Shown here: piece by piece, positions 25,902-40,672 of the stretch
Layout of the letters: each line of letters starts with the position of its first letter
How positions within the stretch are numbered: the stretch's first letter is position 1
Origin: Prinia subflava
Taxonomy: Eukaryota; Chordata; Aves; Passeriformes; Cisticolidae
Assembly (NCBI RefSeq): GCF_021018805.1
Contig: NC_086250.1
Coordinates: 62,869,322-62,933,321 of the forward strand
Length of the DNA stretch: 64,000 nucleotides
Direction: 5' to 3'
Notes under the pieces: model-generated
The model's database searches: none
Seen by the model: only the letters and a program-made list of their open reading frames with translations
What the model was told of the DNA's origin: nothing
Program-made: the position numbers and the translations under genes

Positions 25902-26784
25902 TTTATAAACCATTACTTGTTTTTTGCATTTTAGAAACAATAGCAAGATCAAGGAAAAAATAACCTCCTTCTTGACATAAGTTTGCAGTGGTAGCTCAAT
26001 GTACAAGTTCAAAATCAAAGCCTGTTGTTGTCCTCTGAAGAACCACGCTGGTGACAATTAAGCTGCCCATGAAGAGAGCTTGCAGGCATCAAACAGGGAC
26101 TCCATTCTCTCATCTGCATCCACAGCTTCAGGTAATCACTCAGCAGGATACTGAAACCTCCTCAGTGAGGTGGTTAAGGTTTATAGTATTCTTGTCATCT
26201 CAAATACTATTAAACCCAGAGAAATGCAAAAGCTCAAAATAAAAAATTTGGAATTTATTATGAAAATATAAATAAACAGTCTGCACACTTCTGGAAATCG
26301 ACTATTTGCCCCAAAATACTATTTTCACATTTATCATAATTTCTGAGATCTGATGAAATATTCTTTTCATTTCCTAACAACTGAAAAGTCAGGAGTGTGC
26401 AACAGAAGGCATAAAGTTCTGATATTAATAAATGAAAATATGTGATTTTAATACATAGTAGGCTTCCAGGAAATCTTCCATAGTTGAAACGAAATGTGAG
26501 CTCTCAAACCCAATGTCTTTAGGGTACCTAAGTGCCATCAAACAAACGAAACAAGCCCCAAACATGTCTTCCTTCTCTTTTTTCCTTCTGCATCTCAGGC
26601 TCTATCCTCCATGCAACACTGTTACTATAAAATAAATTTAGAAGGGAGTTGAATGTTTGTTTTAGCCACAGTTTTAAAGAATGACTCCCAACACCTCAGT
26701 TACAGAATATTATTCCATCAGGAGATATTTCTATTCCATCTAGGCTCTGGTTCACCTTTGACAAGACAAATTATCAAGCTTTAA

Positions 26785-26799
26785 TTTTTTTTTTTTTTT
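26785..26799. repeat. Poly(T) tract, 15 bases
   Basis: This is an uninterrupted run of 15 T within a T-rich stretch. No associated retroelement is recognised. Confidence 0.85.
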
Positions 26800-28686
26800 A
26801 ATTTTATTTTCCATGCTCTGAAGAAAGAAAAAGGGAAGAATGAAAGAAGACGAAAATCAACAGCACAGTGTATGAGGCAACACAACAACCAAACAGTGTT
26901 AAATGTCACTAGCATTCTGGAAATATTTGTGGCCTTTCATACTCAGAAAAAAATTAATCTACATAAGCAGTATTTCCTCTCAAGAACAATACCAACAGCC
27001 TTTGATTTAGCAGGGGGATGGTCATAAATGTGACATCAAAGTGGAATTAACTTTTTTGGATCAAGATTCATATTCAAGATTCATGAACTTGTGGTTCAAT
27101 ACCACAATCACATTCCTCCCTTACACAACAAATAATGTAATCTTCTGATGGTTCCAGTGAAAACTGTTGATCATCCAGAATGTTTACTCCCCAATTTCAA
27201 AGCATGTCTGAAGGTCATGCAGTTGTTCACTGCCATAGATTTAAATGAAGTAGCTCAATATCATTAACAGAAAGCCAGGCACAGAGTCAGAGCAACAGAT
27301 GCACTATAAATTCCTGGAGAACCAATACAAAAGGAATTTACAATGCAAAGGAAAGACAAAGAACTGGATTACCCACGGGACGATAAGAATCTAATAAATG
27401 AAGGAATAAACAGAGTTTATAGCCAAAGTGCAAGTCTGAAGAGCTTAAGCATAAAGTGACTATTCAGAAACAACTGAGAAAATAGGAGTTTGTGTAAATC
27501 TTTCCCAAATAGGGGAGTTTATTTTGTGGCAGGAGATAACATGTTAAAATACAGTGAGATCAAATGTGTTTGGTGCTGCCAGATGAGGTAACAAATGAAC
27601 TGAAAGGATATAAGGGAATGTGAGGGTCATAAGTGGTGCAGTTGGCATGAGGAAAAATGAGAAAGAAATGAGTAGAAATAGAAGCAAGAGAAGCAAATTA
27701 ATATTTGAATAAAACTCAGAGAGTTTATTAGAATTCATTTTTGCCCTGCAGATCTTTTCCCAGAATACAATGTCTCATTCTCATTAGATTTTTCAGTGAA
27801 AAATATTGACTCTTTGTCACAGAAAACAGAAATTTCCCTTAGACAGCATTTTCCCACCATTTTCTGATGATCCTTACACAAAACACTTGCCAGCCTCAGG
27901 ACACATCTCCTTATCTTGCCCACAAAGATGCACACAGGAACTTTCAGTCAGCTGTGGTACCAGTCCAGGCTGTGGGACTCAGTGTAGAGTGTCAGACCCA
28001 GGTTAAGCACTGAGCCATGAGGGCTCCACACACCAAGGTCTGCATGCCCCAAAATATCCATAACAACTAAGGATTTACTTGTGCAGGTCAGGTCTGCCTC
28101 TACACTGTGACTAAAATTTGCATTTGCCATTTGATTTGAGTGATTTGCTGCAGATTTCTGAGAGCCTGAAATGCTGCCCCATTTCTCTGCATCCTGCTGG
28201 CTGCCCTAAACTTCACAGGCTTCATCAGGAGGACTTGAGCCGTCAGGACCAGCAGGACAACAGGGTAATAGGCACTGGTGAAGCAGGGAAAGCTTGAGCT
28301 ATGAGAATTTGCAGGTATTAAGAAATCGAAAGGACAACTCAGTGGATTGAGAGTCCATCAAAGTGACATCAGGGACTTGGGGGATCCAAGGCAGGGGCAG
28401 GAGCTTTAGGGAAACAAAGCTACGGAGCAGGGATGGAGGGAATGGAAGGCTCTTTCCACATCTTGCAGATATTACCTCTAAAAAACATGTACCACAGAAA
28501 TCCTTTAAAGAAGGATAAAAAATATTCAGACCAACTAGGATTTTATAAAAAACTTAAAACTCATTTTACTCAGAACATATAATCAGTAGATTGAAATGAT
28601 TTTGCGCCAAACTTATCTACTGGAACAGCTAATGAATAATCTATTGTGTTGCAAATCTCTCATTTTCCACAATGTTTTACATCAGG

Positions 28687-28724
28687 AACCACTGCTAATA
28701 ATAATAACCACTGCTAATAAAGTC
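28687..28724. repeat. 19-bp tandem duplication
   Basis: AACCACTGCTAATA at 28687 recurs at 28706 with a period of 19 bases. The copies are joined by ATAAT. Confidence 0.75.
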
Positions 28725-28798
28725 AGAAGAAATAACATCTCCTTTCAGAGAAGTTATTATCAGAGTACAATTACTCAGTAGAATTTAAATGTTACAGG

Positions 28799-28840
28799 AA
28801 AAAAAAAAAAAGAAGAAAAAAAAAACAGAAAAGAAAAGAA
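28799..28840. repeat. A-rich tract
   Basis: About 42 bases of A are broken by single G and C. It resembles the tract at 1457-1514. Confidence 0.85.
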
Positions 28841-31800
28841 CTTTAAAGGAATTTGAGCCAAATGTCTCCAACCTGAGAAAAAATTACTCTCAAGGGAATA
28901 TTTACTGTCAGCCTCTTGAATTCTTACTCAGTCTGCTTTTACTCTGTACTGAGTAGCACAAAAAGAGGGAAATGGAAACCTCTGCCTTCTGGGATGAATA
29001 GATCTAGACAAAATACATTGCCTTCTAAGTCATTAAGTAACTTCAACATTCAATAAGCACAAGTGAAATAATATAAATGAAAAAGCCCAACCAACTATTC
29101 ATTAGGATGAGGACTAAGTCTTCCTAGTTGGCTGTGGGAGCTTATAGTCAACACAGTGATATGAAGTAAATTCAAAACTCCCTTAATAATCCCACGATGA
29201 TTCTCCAGACCCCATAAATCATTACCAATTGCCAATACTATTATTTGTTTGGTATTTTGTGATAGCAAGTGACTACATACAGAGTAAGAAACTAATAAAA
29301 AAGTCACCTGCTCCGACGTTCTATGTAAGAAGGATTTTTCAACTGTACGTTGAGTTTTAGAGGGTCCATGTGGGAAGGTGGAGACTCTGCAATGATACTT
29401 CAACATCAAAGAAACCTAGTGACTATAGTTAATTTGGAACAGTCATTAATTTCAGAGTGTTGCTAGTATAGGATCCAGAGCATGGAGAATGGAATATTAA
29501 GTCCAGAAGAGTGGAAGAAGCCCCGAATTGCAGTTGGAGTCCCAAAGTCAAGTACTGCCACTGTGACTTCTCTGCATCCAAAGAAATTCCTGAAACAAGC
29601 CTGTGTAATATTGACTACACTGCTGGGAACTAAATGCAGAGAATTGTTTTCAGGTACGAGCAATACTGCCTGAGGTCATTCATATGATCCAGAGGACTCC
29701 TTTGGAATTAGAAATCAAGGAGCCAGACTTGTTTAGCAATTCAAACAGTGTGAAATAACCAGAAGGTGTGATTTCTTTAGATTAATAAAGAATAACCCAA
29801 AGGACTCTGAAGTCAAAGCACAACTAAAGAACCAGTCAAAGCTGCAGTATTTCATCTCATCAGACTTTTGACAGCATGTCCTGAGAGAGATTATTTTATC
29901 TTCAAAGTGACACAAACTCTTAGGTTTTGTTCGCTGAACCGGGAATCTGGTGCAGACCCAACTTCAGTCACATTTACCAATACTGAAATCCATTTTAGAT
30001 ACTGACAGGATTATAGTGACCCTCAAAGGGCACAGTATCTTTCAAGCTGGTTTTCTTTTGCTTTCCATCAGAGGAGACATTTGTGACTAACTAAACCTCC
30101 ATGTGCCAAAGCTCTGTTGTAAATCCTCTGACTTAAATAAACTCTGACTAGTTATAGACTTAACCCTAGAGAGTTACTTCAGTCCTATGCACAGCTTATT
30201 TACAATTACAGACAAAACAATGTCAAGGGAATTGTTAACCTAAAAAAAAAACCCAACCCAATAAACACAAACGTGAAAAAAACAACCTAGGCAAATCATG
30301 TCACATCCCACTTCTACAACTGTGTTTTCTGCCCCATCAGCCTGTGAATGCTTTCTTCCTCTTTTTTAGCCTGCACTTCCCTCTTTCAACATTTGGTTGT
30401 GGGACAGTCTTGTGTTCTAGTGATGCTGGAAAATGCTGCCAGAGGAAAATGCCTCAAAACTTCATTTCCTCCTTGGGTGGTGCACGGTGGAATCATTGCA
30501 AAGCAGTGTGTCCCACGTCTGGTACAGAGACTTTCATCCTGTGCTTGTCATTAAATAAAATACAAATTAATGGGTAATAGCTGATGCTCTAGGAAGTGAT
30601 TTGCAAATTTTAATTGAATGTTATAGCATCCCAAAGAGTTCAGTTCAAGACATTTTTTAAACAACTCTTACCTTAATTCAGCAATGCAGTTGAACAAATT
30701 AAGGCTTTAAAGACCAAAATTTTAAGCTAAAATCAATATACACACACTAAACTATGGATACATGTAGGTAATTTGTTGAACTACAGTCTTTGCGTGGGAC
30801 AAATTAAAGCATTTCTAAAAAGTCACAGATGCCCTAGAAAATGAGATCCGTATTATTCAAAATTCGACATTCAGTATCACTTGTCACTACTTACAGAGCA
30901 CAAACATTAAATATTTATATTAAAATTATGCATTTGCACTCTCAATTGAGGTATATGACTAATCAAAAATAAACTGAGTAGCTCGCATTCTTAAATTTTG
31001 GATAGTGAATGAAGTGCTGACTCACATCACTTATTACATTTGTTTGTCTGAGAGATGCTTAGGATGAGAGAAGGAATGTCCTTCTTTATCTCTTTGCAAA
31101 ATGGCTGTTACATTCAAGTATAAAACAGACATCAGAGTAACTTTTGTAACTGTAGAAAGCTCATTTTTTTCACTTTATCATTATCTCTTTCACTAGTTTA
31201 TTTTTCTTTAATGATTTGTTTATTAATATTTTTCCACTAATTATACTTTTCACTCCACAATAGTCATCATCATCATAAATAATCCAGTTTTTTTATTAGG
31301 AGATTAGTGCAACAGAGGTGCCCTTTGTCCTTGTCAATTCAGAGTCACCTGTTTGGGTTTTTTTTCACCTGGGGAATCAAGTATCACCTTCTAGGGCTCT
31401 GCCCTTCATGCAATGAGGGCAATGAGAAAAGACATTCAAGGACTATCCCTGCCTTGGTGCTGAGATGGAATAAGGAGCAACAAGTAAGAATCTGCATGCT
31501 GAGAACATGGCTCTTGGTTTGAGTTCTGTCACTTAAATGTATCCTACACATCACTAACTTCTCCTTGTGAAACAAGGCCTTTAATTTTTTAAAGTGATAT
31601 TCTTGCCTTTTGTTTTAATCAAGCTGTCCTTCTATCTTAGAAAACTCAGACTCTTTCTAATCAGCAGAAAAAAAAACCAAGAAAAACAAGGGATGAAGAA
31701 GAAAGCAGCACATCATACTAGACTACCCTAAAAACCTTGTATAGATTGTCTCCTTTAATGAATAATGAATCACAAGCACAAGCCTATTTGGAAATTCTCC

Positions 31801-34800
31801 AGCAGGTCATTCCTGTACCCTCAATGACAATACTACTGGGATAAGAAGTTACAGCCAACAATGTCATGGAGATCAAAACAGCCTTAAATAATGTTGACTT
31901 CTGTATTTTCAGCTCAGCTTCTGGATGTAATGAATTGGCACTGAACAAGAAATAGACCTGTTACAGGATACCACATTGTTTTGAGGGAAAACAACTTCTT
32001 CAGTAAAAAACCTGAAATAATTCCACTCTAGCCAAATTCTGCATGAAATGCATCAAAACTGTGAGGCTGTAACAAAAATCTGGACCTTTTAAATGAACAA
32101 TCCTCCATTTTTACCATGCTTGAAATAGCCAAACATGTAATTCATACAAGCTGCTTCATATAGGACAACCAAACAAATCTGAGAAGTTAGGAACAATTTT
32201 AGGGAAGCATGAAAATTCATGTAATCATGCCAAGTGTTATAAGATACTGCTTGCCTGACTATTTGCCTCCCACAAGAATCTTAAAAAAAAACCTGCATCT
32301 CTCCCAGGCTTCAATAAACAACATCACCCTGCAACTCTGCTTTTCCCTACCTAGAATCCAAAGAGTTTCTTGCCCTTGAATCATCAGACTACACTTTCTG
32401 AAACAAATGAAGCAGCTGAGTTCTATCCAATGTAGGTAAGACTATCAGTGCATCACTTGAGATGAGAAGCTGTGAACACTCTGAGAACCAGGGTGTCCTG
32501 TCTGTCAAACACAAGATGTTTTGCATAATGTCCACTCAGACCCTCTCTACCAGAGCCCAGTGTGTGCTGGGAGGTTTGAGCTCCCAGGGTCTGCAGGATG
32601 GCTTCTGGTTTTGTAGCCTTAGGAATGGATAAAGACTGAATCTCTGATCCTTTGGTGTTACTGTAATATCCACTGAAGAGTTACTTTAGACTGCTTTTCT
32701 AAAAAAAGTGGTTTTGCACAGGATATATAACATTACCTTTATCTAGATACCTATCTTTGATTTGCTGGTATTCCTGAAGCACAGTCTAATGTGAAGTAAG
32801 GAAGACAGGAATTTATACAAAGTAGGCTGAAAATGTTGTTGGCAAAATAATAGCAGTAGGTAGGAATTTAAATTACAAAGTTGTCCCTTTATATATCATC
32901 TCAACATCCCATGGCCATTGGAAGATTTCTCAGCTTTAAATTAATGGGTTTCAATATCTCCCTTTAACATGAAAAACCTTTAAAGTCGGTGGACTTTTTC
33001 TCCCTTCACTTTCAGAGATCAGATAATAAGTAGAGCTCTAAATAAGGCCACCTCTGCCTTTTAGCCAGATAATGCCTTTTAAAGCTTGTGTGGCATAAAG
33101 AATACTGGCAATGGAGCTGCATTACATTAAATCATCCATCGGCAACACACACAGAATACATTTGAACATAATGAATCCTATCTTACCATCCTACTGAATG
33201 GGCTTTCACATCCCTTTCTATTTAGACAATATCATTTCATGCCATGACAATAAATAAATTTACTCACACACATGAATTATGTATTAAACTTCTTAGACTG
33301 ATTTGCACAAAAAGAAAGAAAATTATGGTTGATGCCCACAGTATAAATTGCCTTTTTTGAGGTTTTATGCTAAGCTTTAGAGATGTATCACTTGAAAACT
33401 GCCTCTTCTGGTTATATTTATTGATCCTAATCTAGAAAAAAAACTTTCTCTTAAAGCTTTTTTTGCTTCTTAATAATTTGAGCAGCAACATAATAAGGCA
33501 AAGTTCCCTCTCTTTGTCCTCATTTGGGGTACTGATGTCTATCTTTGTCCTGCACTGCAGTGAGGTAAGGAAGTATTTATCTGTTCTGATTATCCACTGT
33601 TGAATAGAAGTTCAAATCTGGTGCTGGAAATTTACTGGAGTGCTCAGGAATGATCTGCCTATTTTGCAACCAATACAGCTGATGTCGGTATGCTTAGTAG
33701 GGAGAAGGAACAATTTTCATGTCTTTAAAGGATGCCCATGTACAGTGCCCCTGCACATAGAAAAGGTTTATCTCTGTGGTTTGGTGCTCCTTTCCCACAT
33801 TATCTAGAGATTAAACTAGCTTCACAGAAAATGGAAAGGAGATGGAAACACAGACTTGAAGAAAATTCTTTTCTTGTCTAAGGCTTCCTAAAACCCCCAC
33901 AAAAATTTCTGCAGTTATATGTGCAAATTCTTCTGCAGTCTTGGAATTACAGCTCCTGTATTTTAAGTAGCATAAGTTTGGAAATAAACTGAAGTTTAAG
34001 GTGACACAAGTAGCTGGGTTGCATGATATGTGGTCAAACATTTCTGGATCTTGGGTAATTTTCCAATCTGCAGAGGCCAAAGCAATCCAACCTCTTAGGA
34101 ACTACTGGAAGAAAACCTACTGACAAGAACCTCCCCTTCCCTTTTTCCATAACCATTTCCATTCTTTTGCATCTTGCTTGTCTTACCACTCCTCTTCAGT
34201 CACACAAATGTAGCTATACTGTACTAGGATTTTATTATTTTATTTCCGTTCTCAGCAGTATATCTTCTGGTGCTTTGTCCCAACTAATTATTCATCTTTT
34301 ATACATCATTATTCTTTGTCAGTTTATCATCTGTACATTATGTTCCTCAGTCACACAAGGTTGTAATCTCTTTGGATCAACCCAAAGCTGAGGTCCATGT
34401 TCTGCTTTCAGAATCCAGTCAATATTAACAGGTCTTGCACTGGATTTCTGTAAACTCCAGTGTTTTACAATTTCTCCTGGTCATTGGGTAAACTCTTAGG
34501 TTAAAGATTTTTGAGTGTCAATAAAAAAGGACAATGTCTTCACTATGTGCTCATAAAACAGAAAGTTCTACTTTCCATTAAGTTATTCTTACTAAGATGC
34601 AGTTCTTGGGAACAATTTATTGACTTCTTTTTGGATACTGGCCTAGGTCTCTGGCAGTTTCTGCATCCCTTTACACAGACCCTGTTTCAAAGACATAGCT
34701 CAGCCATCTGAACATTTAATTCTTTCCATGTACATGGTATATTATTTCTACAAACACTTCACAGTTGCAATTCATGACATTTGGAGGTTTTCTGGAGTTC

Positions 34801-36404
34801 CCATGGATTACGAAAAGGTAATCAGAAGAAACTTGCAAGGTGCTACATGTTGAAATCTAACATAAAACTGAACAGCTTATTCCATAAAGCTTCTCTCCTT
34901 CAAGGCTGAATATTATGCATTAGCTTTTCAAAACACAGACACATTTTTAATGTACACAGGTTTATCATTGTTAATATGTCTTCTTTTTTTGTTACTACTT
35001 TAATACTAAATCTAGAGGAGTGTGAAGTTCTTCACTTTGAACAGAGGTCACCAAGCTGGAAAGGTTGAGACATAGAGTGAGAGATGGGACAGACAAAATC
35101 TAGTTGGCCAGATTTCACTGCAACATTCCAATGATGCTGTATTTCTTCACACAGATTGAAATGATGTATAAAATTTATAATGGCAACAATTTCATAAGGT
35201 GTTCAATAAAAAATCCTTCAAGGCAGTGAAGGTCATTTAGACCAGAAATCAAGATATCTATTATCAAATTAGAAAATAATGTACTTATTGCAACCTTTAA
35301 AAATAACTTTTAGTGCTGCGAATTATTTTAATTCTTGAGTTTCATAAAATAAATTATGAAAGCAAGCACAATTTGAAGTTTTTTGATGATAAACTATTTC
35401 ACAAACAAGCTATGATCCTTTTATCAGTTGTTCAAGATGCAAAATGAAACTGGCTTTAATTATATCTTTATATCATATCTCATATCATGTATGTGACAAG
35501 ATACTGTATCAGGTCAAGCTAAACCGAATAATGTAAGGTAATCATCAAAAATAAAAAATAATCATGTCTCCTATGGCTGTTGCAATTATATTCAGCAGGA
35601 GGTGCTCTAATTTCCAAGTGTTCGAAATAGTCTTTCCCAGGAAAAAATAAGAGAAAATTTGTATTTCTCTGTACAATTCCCTAAAAATCAATGCAAGAGT
35701 CCATTTCTCAAGCACACAGAGCATGACTAGCAAAGTATGAACAGTGAAAACTCGAGTTCATAACACTCTTGTGGTTTTTTGCTGTTACAAGTGTCAAAGT
35801 TGGAATTGCATTTCATGGGCCTTTCAGTCTGAGAGATCAAAGTGCCAAAAATAATTATGACAAGGACTTTATATACCCTAAGTACACAGGACCAAATCTC
35901 CCTTACCAGTTCAGCAACTGAGAATCTCATTAAGTTGAAAACAAGAATAGTTAATTACAGACTGCTGAAGAAAACAACTGTTAAAGATATATTAAACAAG
36001 AAGTCAATGAGGTGATAAATTTTGCTGTAAATAAAGGTAAATTTGGAAAAGGTATTTTTGGAATTCGGGTGTTTTTTTCTTTTATTTACATGGTAGCAAA
36101 TTGAATGGCATGAAGACCACAAAGCACCCCTTCTATCTATTTTTTTTGGATTACAAGAAACTTCTATGCATTGTGCAGTCTTCCCACTTTTGTGGATTGT
36201 ACTTTATTATGACCACTATTTTTTCTCTATCTATAGAGGCTTAAATATCTATGCTTGCAAAGCTCTGTGCTTTGTGAAGTGCTCTGAGCTGAAATGTAAT
36301 GCAATCATATTCTTATAATGATGGACATTCTCAGAGCACTTCCTTTTATCTAGATGAAAACAGTATGACAGCCAAATTGACTTCAGTAATGATAGAAATA
36401 TAAC

Positions 36405-36439
36405 TTTTTTTTCTTTATTTTTCTTTTTTTTTTTTTTTT
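36405..36439. repeat. T-rich tract
   Basis: About 35 bases of nearly pure T are broken by C and A, ending in a run of 17 T. Confidence 0.85.
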
Positions 36440-37410
36440 CATTTCTTAGGCAGCAGCTTATGCCTGTGTGCAGTATTGAACTAAAATGGGTATTGACAAA
36501 ACTTCTGCTTTTCAACTTGCTCTTGAGTCCTCATGCACCTGGGAGGATTCCTTCAACACCTCCTTTGGGGAGCCTGTGCAAGTCTCTGGATTTGGGAGAT
36601 GCAGAGCATAGAGGCTGCAGGCTTTCAGCATATTGACAGTGGTAATACTTCTTCCCATTCCTTCCTGGGTTGGTGTTCTTGACAAAAGAGAAAAAGATAT
36701 AAGTTCCCTTTCCTTTCCTCCAGGTCTCAAAAGCAGGAGAACCACAGTTCCATGGACCTGAATCTTTCACTATTATCAAATTTCTTGAAATGGTGGGGTA
36801 ATGTAGTGGAACTGATTAATCCATATCCATTGTAAAACTGGCTCCAATAGCTTCAATTTCCTGATATGCTTCTGTCCAAGAAAAGAGGATGACCAAGAAA
36901 ATTCATACCACTCAAAATTTCCATTTAGAATTGAAAATGAATGTTTTCCAAATTTAGAGTAGATTCTGCTGAGAACTGCAGGAATGAACTCTTTTACTTT
37001 CACACACCTGACTAAAGAAATGCTGTTATTGTGGAATTGTTCCATGGTACAACACAGGGAAAAATTCTTGCAGGCTATGTGTGAAGAAGAGAATGTCCTG
37101 ATATCTGGAGGGCTTTGGTCAGAGTTTAATGATTTGTAAACGTAGGGAAAAAGAGAAAAAGTTAACTTCTTTCTTTTTGTTCCGATTCCTATATTTTTCA
37201 GTGTTAAACTCTTCTAATCTCACTTTCTTGAGAAATTTGACCATATTTTTTTATTTTAACTTTTTTTTATGTCTTCAGTTTCTTCTAGCATTTACAGAAA
37301 GGCTATACTGAAGTCCAGGTTCAAAGGAGAATTTAATTCTATGGGCCTTTTTATCCTGATACAGGCTGGTTGTCTTCATCCATTATTCCCTTGGGTATGT
37401 ACTATGCCTT

Positions 37411-37424
37411 AAAAAAAAAAAAAA
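37411..37424. repeat. Poly(A) tract, 14 bases
   Basis: This is an uninterrupted run of 14 A without a recognisable retroelement beside it. Confidence 0.8.
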
Positions 37425-38402
37425 GTGAAAATGGGGAAAAGAGCAGAGTTCTGAGACAGCTTCCTTTATTTGTATCTAACAACTAGTAAGGGGTTTTAGC
37501 TCATCCATCCTAACACCTCTCGGATCTGTGATATGTTTTCAGATCCCCCAAGCAGGGTAGATGTTTACTGGCAACAGCTGAAGTTTGTAAGGATAGTGAG
37601 GATGCAGAGTGTACTTGGTGTACGTGTGTTCACTGTGGGTCCTGCTGTCTCTCTTGAATCTTTCAGATGAATTTCCCCAGAGGAAAGAAAAACACAAGAA
37701 AACCCTGCCTTTTTTGGTACTATTTTCTGCTATCTCTGTGTCTCTCTGTTGAGCCTAGGAAGAAGGGCTGATGAATAAAGAATCAGAGTGGAGGCAGGAC
37801 ACGTAACACCACAGCTGAGTTCTGCAGATGATGGTGGGAATGGGATAAGACACTGTTCAGGCACCACATGTGCTGCTTTGGAGATAAGCCATCAGTGACA
37901 GATGACTGCACTGGGAAGATCCATTGCATCTTTGTGTCTGTGTGGTACCTTTGTTCAGCACTGCTGCTGCAGTGACACTGAGACTGCTGCAGACACTGCT
38001 GTGGTGACAGTGGGGGACAGAATCCCTGGTCAGAAAAAACCCCATTAAACTATTTCTGGATTTTTGTTTTTACTTAGTGAGCTTATAATAACAGGCTTGT
38101 ATTATAAAGGACATTGTGAACTGACAATAGCATAATGCTTGTAGCAAATGCTGTCTTGTAGACAAAGCTCCAGAAGCCAGGGTCATGATAATCATACACA
38201 CCAGACACTAGAAAAGAGTCCCTGTCAGTCCAAAGAGTTCTGGGGAAAGGTATAAAGGCCACGACCCACTGAATACTGAGGGTGCAACAGAATTGTGAAG
38301 TTTCATGTTCCCTGAGTAAACTCTGCTGACCCAATAGCACAGTATTCAGAGCAACAGCCTGAGTTGTGAGCTGCTAGTGCAAAGATGAAGACTCCCAATC
38401 CT

Positions 38403-38520
38403 GGTATTTAAAGGTCATGTAGATGTGGCACCAAGGGACAAGTTTTAGCAGTGGACTTTACAGTGCAGTTAATGGCTGGATTCAAAGGTCCTTTCCAACC
38501 TAAATAATTCTTTGATTCTC
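38403..38520 (+). mobile_element. Short CR1 3' tail, sense strand
   Basis: GTATTTAAAGGTCATGTAGA and then TGTGGCACCAAGGGACAAG match the end of CR1 ORF2 and the start of its 3' end. They are followed by GGTCCTTTCCAACCTAAAT and a degenerate terminal octamer AATTCTTTGATTCT. Only about 118 bp remain. The usual ORF2 end is unreadable, so it encodes nothing. Confidence 0.92.
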
Positions 38521-38592
38521 TAAAGCAAACTGAGAAGTTTCCAACAGTCTTAGAGGAAGAGAAACTTATTTCTGAGTCCAGGCTGATTGCTT

Positions 38593-38615
38593 TCTCTCTC
38601 TCTCTCTTTTTTTTT
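38593..38615. repeat. (CT)n then poly(T)
   Basis: About seven CT dinucleotides run directly into a tract of nine or more T. Confidence 0.85.
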
Positions 38616-40644
38616 ATTCTTGTTGTTTTTCCCTGATTTTTTCTTTTTCCTCTGCCTCAACAGAAATCCCAAAGGCACACAAACTCCAGAAAGACTCAGC
38701 TGCAGGATTAGGTTAATTTTTAATACCTGGTGAAGGCATGTCTGGTGCAGATGACAAGAAATGTCAAGAACTTCTGCTGCTTGTGATGCAAAGAGCTAAG
38801 TCCCTGTCACCAATTTTTTATAGCTAGCATGATTTCTGCCAGAGGCTCTCTAACAACAAAACCAGAAAGTATGTGAGAAAACAGTACCTCACATGAGCAG
38901 AATAGTTTCTGCTCTCTTTTCCAGTGTGTGAAAAAGCATTAGGCTCAATATTAGTCTCAGAAGTGGCATTCCTCAGTATATAACATGCAGCTTCCTTTCT
39001 AGTCTTGCCAACAATAGAAGCAATGGGTGCCATGCATCTTCTCATGACATATTTTATGATGAATAAATTCAAACAAATTATGGAAGTGACCATAAACTGA
39101 AAATTTTCCTGCTCACTCAGGAATATACTTTACTCATGGGAGAATACGTGGACTAAATACATAAACCATGCTATATCCTCTTGCTTTTCTTTAAAAATAC
39201 ATGCTTTTTTATTGAGTTTTACCCTCCAGTTTCTGTGTGTTTTCATTAATTTATAGGATTTAATGGTTGTAGGGATTCTCTTGAAATGTTGCTACACTGA
39301 ACTTTTGATATGTTAAATGGTCTAATTTATCACTGTCAAGCATGCAGAATCTTGGACATACTATCTCAAATGTAATCTCCATTTTTACACGATTCTTTTA
39401 ATAAGAATTTATAATGTCTTTGCCCATAAAAACCACGATTCAACAGAAAAATGTCAGAAATTATTCTGTTACGTGGTTCAGCAAATAGTCTGAAGAGACA
39501 AATAGCTTTACCTTTTGTAGGTACAGTTCCAGCTCCTTAAGAACTGATGGAAAATTCAGGGAACCAATCCAAACCCCAAGCATTTCCTCTTAAAGTCCCC
39601 AGATGTGCCTATGCAGCTGCAAAGAAGCAGTCACACAGAGCAGCTCCTGTCTGTAACTCATGGATGTCTTGGGACCATTAGCACTTTTTATGTCCCAAGC
39701 ATATCTGGCCATGTGTTCTGTGTGTCCCTGGAAGGTTGGTCAGCTGGAGGGAGGTCCTGGCTACACACAGAGACACAAATAATGCTTCCAGAGCTGCTGC
39801 CAAAACCAAGCAACAGGAGAGCTGCAGAGTATGGAGGGAGCAGGTGTGAGCCTGAGACACTCTGACACAGCCTGAACAGGCTTTTGCATATGCCTGTGTT
39901 TACACCTGAATGAAAAGCTTGTGCCATCCAAATGCTAAACTGTATTTTCAGTGATGAAGCAGGTACAGAAATGACAAACAATTATAAAACAATATGACTT
40001 CCACTAGAGAAAAAAAAAATTCCTATTCCTCTGCTCTGTACATTAGGATGCATATGTACCATAAAACGCATGCAGTAGTATAAGTGTATTAAAAATAAGT
40101 ATCCTGTTCCTAAATCCATAAAGGCTTTGGGACCTCTTCTGGGATGTAGTTCCAAGGCCCAGGATCTACTGCAGAAGATGTCCTACCCCTCATCCTGCAC
40201 CATCTGGATTCAACCCCACTACAACAAAGTTTCTTTCCAAGTACCTGCAGAACATTGATAGAAGTGTATTTGAGATACAACGGCATATTTTTACTGATGT
40301 AACTGAAGGTGTGGGCATCTGCAATTCACATTTATATTATAGGGCTGATTGTACCCTTTCAGTGCAGCAGCTATTTGCTACATAAGCATGAGTCAGCTCT
40401 CATTGACTTGGTGAGTACAGATCATCATTTTCTCAGAACTTCAGTAGCTGCAGCATTCTCAGAGTAGTTTCTAATGGTGTATGACCTAAAATGGTGTATT
40501 CGTCTCCATTTTCTTATGCTAGACTGTGCATAGCAGTGATGAACAGGATATATATTTCTTTCCAATGAACTTTTCAAACTACCGTAATTAGTGTCCATAA
40601 AAGGGACTAAAGTAGTAGTTAGCTAAAAAATGGATGTTGCTCTT

Positions 40645-40672
40645 AAAAAAACAAACAAACAAACAAAAAAAC
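40645..40672. repeat. (CAAA)n microsatellite
   Basis: A run of A leads into four CAAA units and a second run of A. Confidence 0.85.

Larger units (their letters stand above)
21861..38402. other. Long AT-rich non-coding stretch
   Basis: About 16.5 kb contains no recognised transposon and no named exon. It holds homopolymer and purine tracts, a perfect hairpin at 25874-25901, two small direct duplications (24313-24352, 28687-28724) and one weak minus-strand candidate exon (24768-25026), all listed separately. Open frames elsewhere are under 105 codons and unsupported. I read it as intergenic or intronic DNA. Confidence 0.5.

Noticed and set aside
29482..29870. Possible exon pair: a 57-codon frame ending at TTTTCAG before GTACGA, and a second segment after GATTTCTTTAG at 29781.
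   Set aside because: Joining the two gives a stop almost at once, because the phases do not match. An in-frame TAG also lies just upstream of the first ATG.
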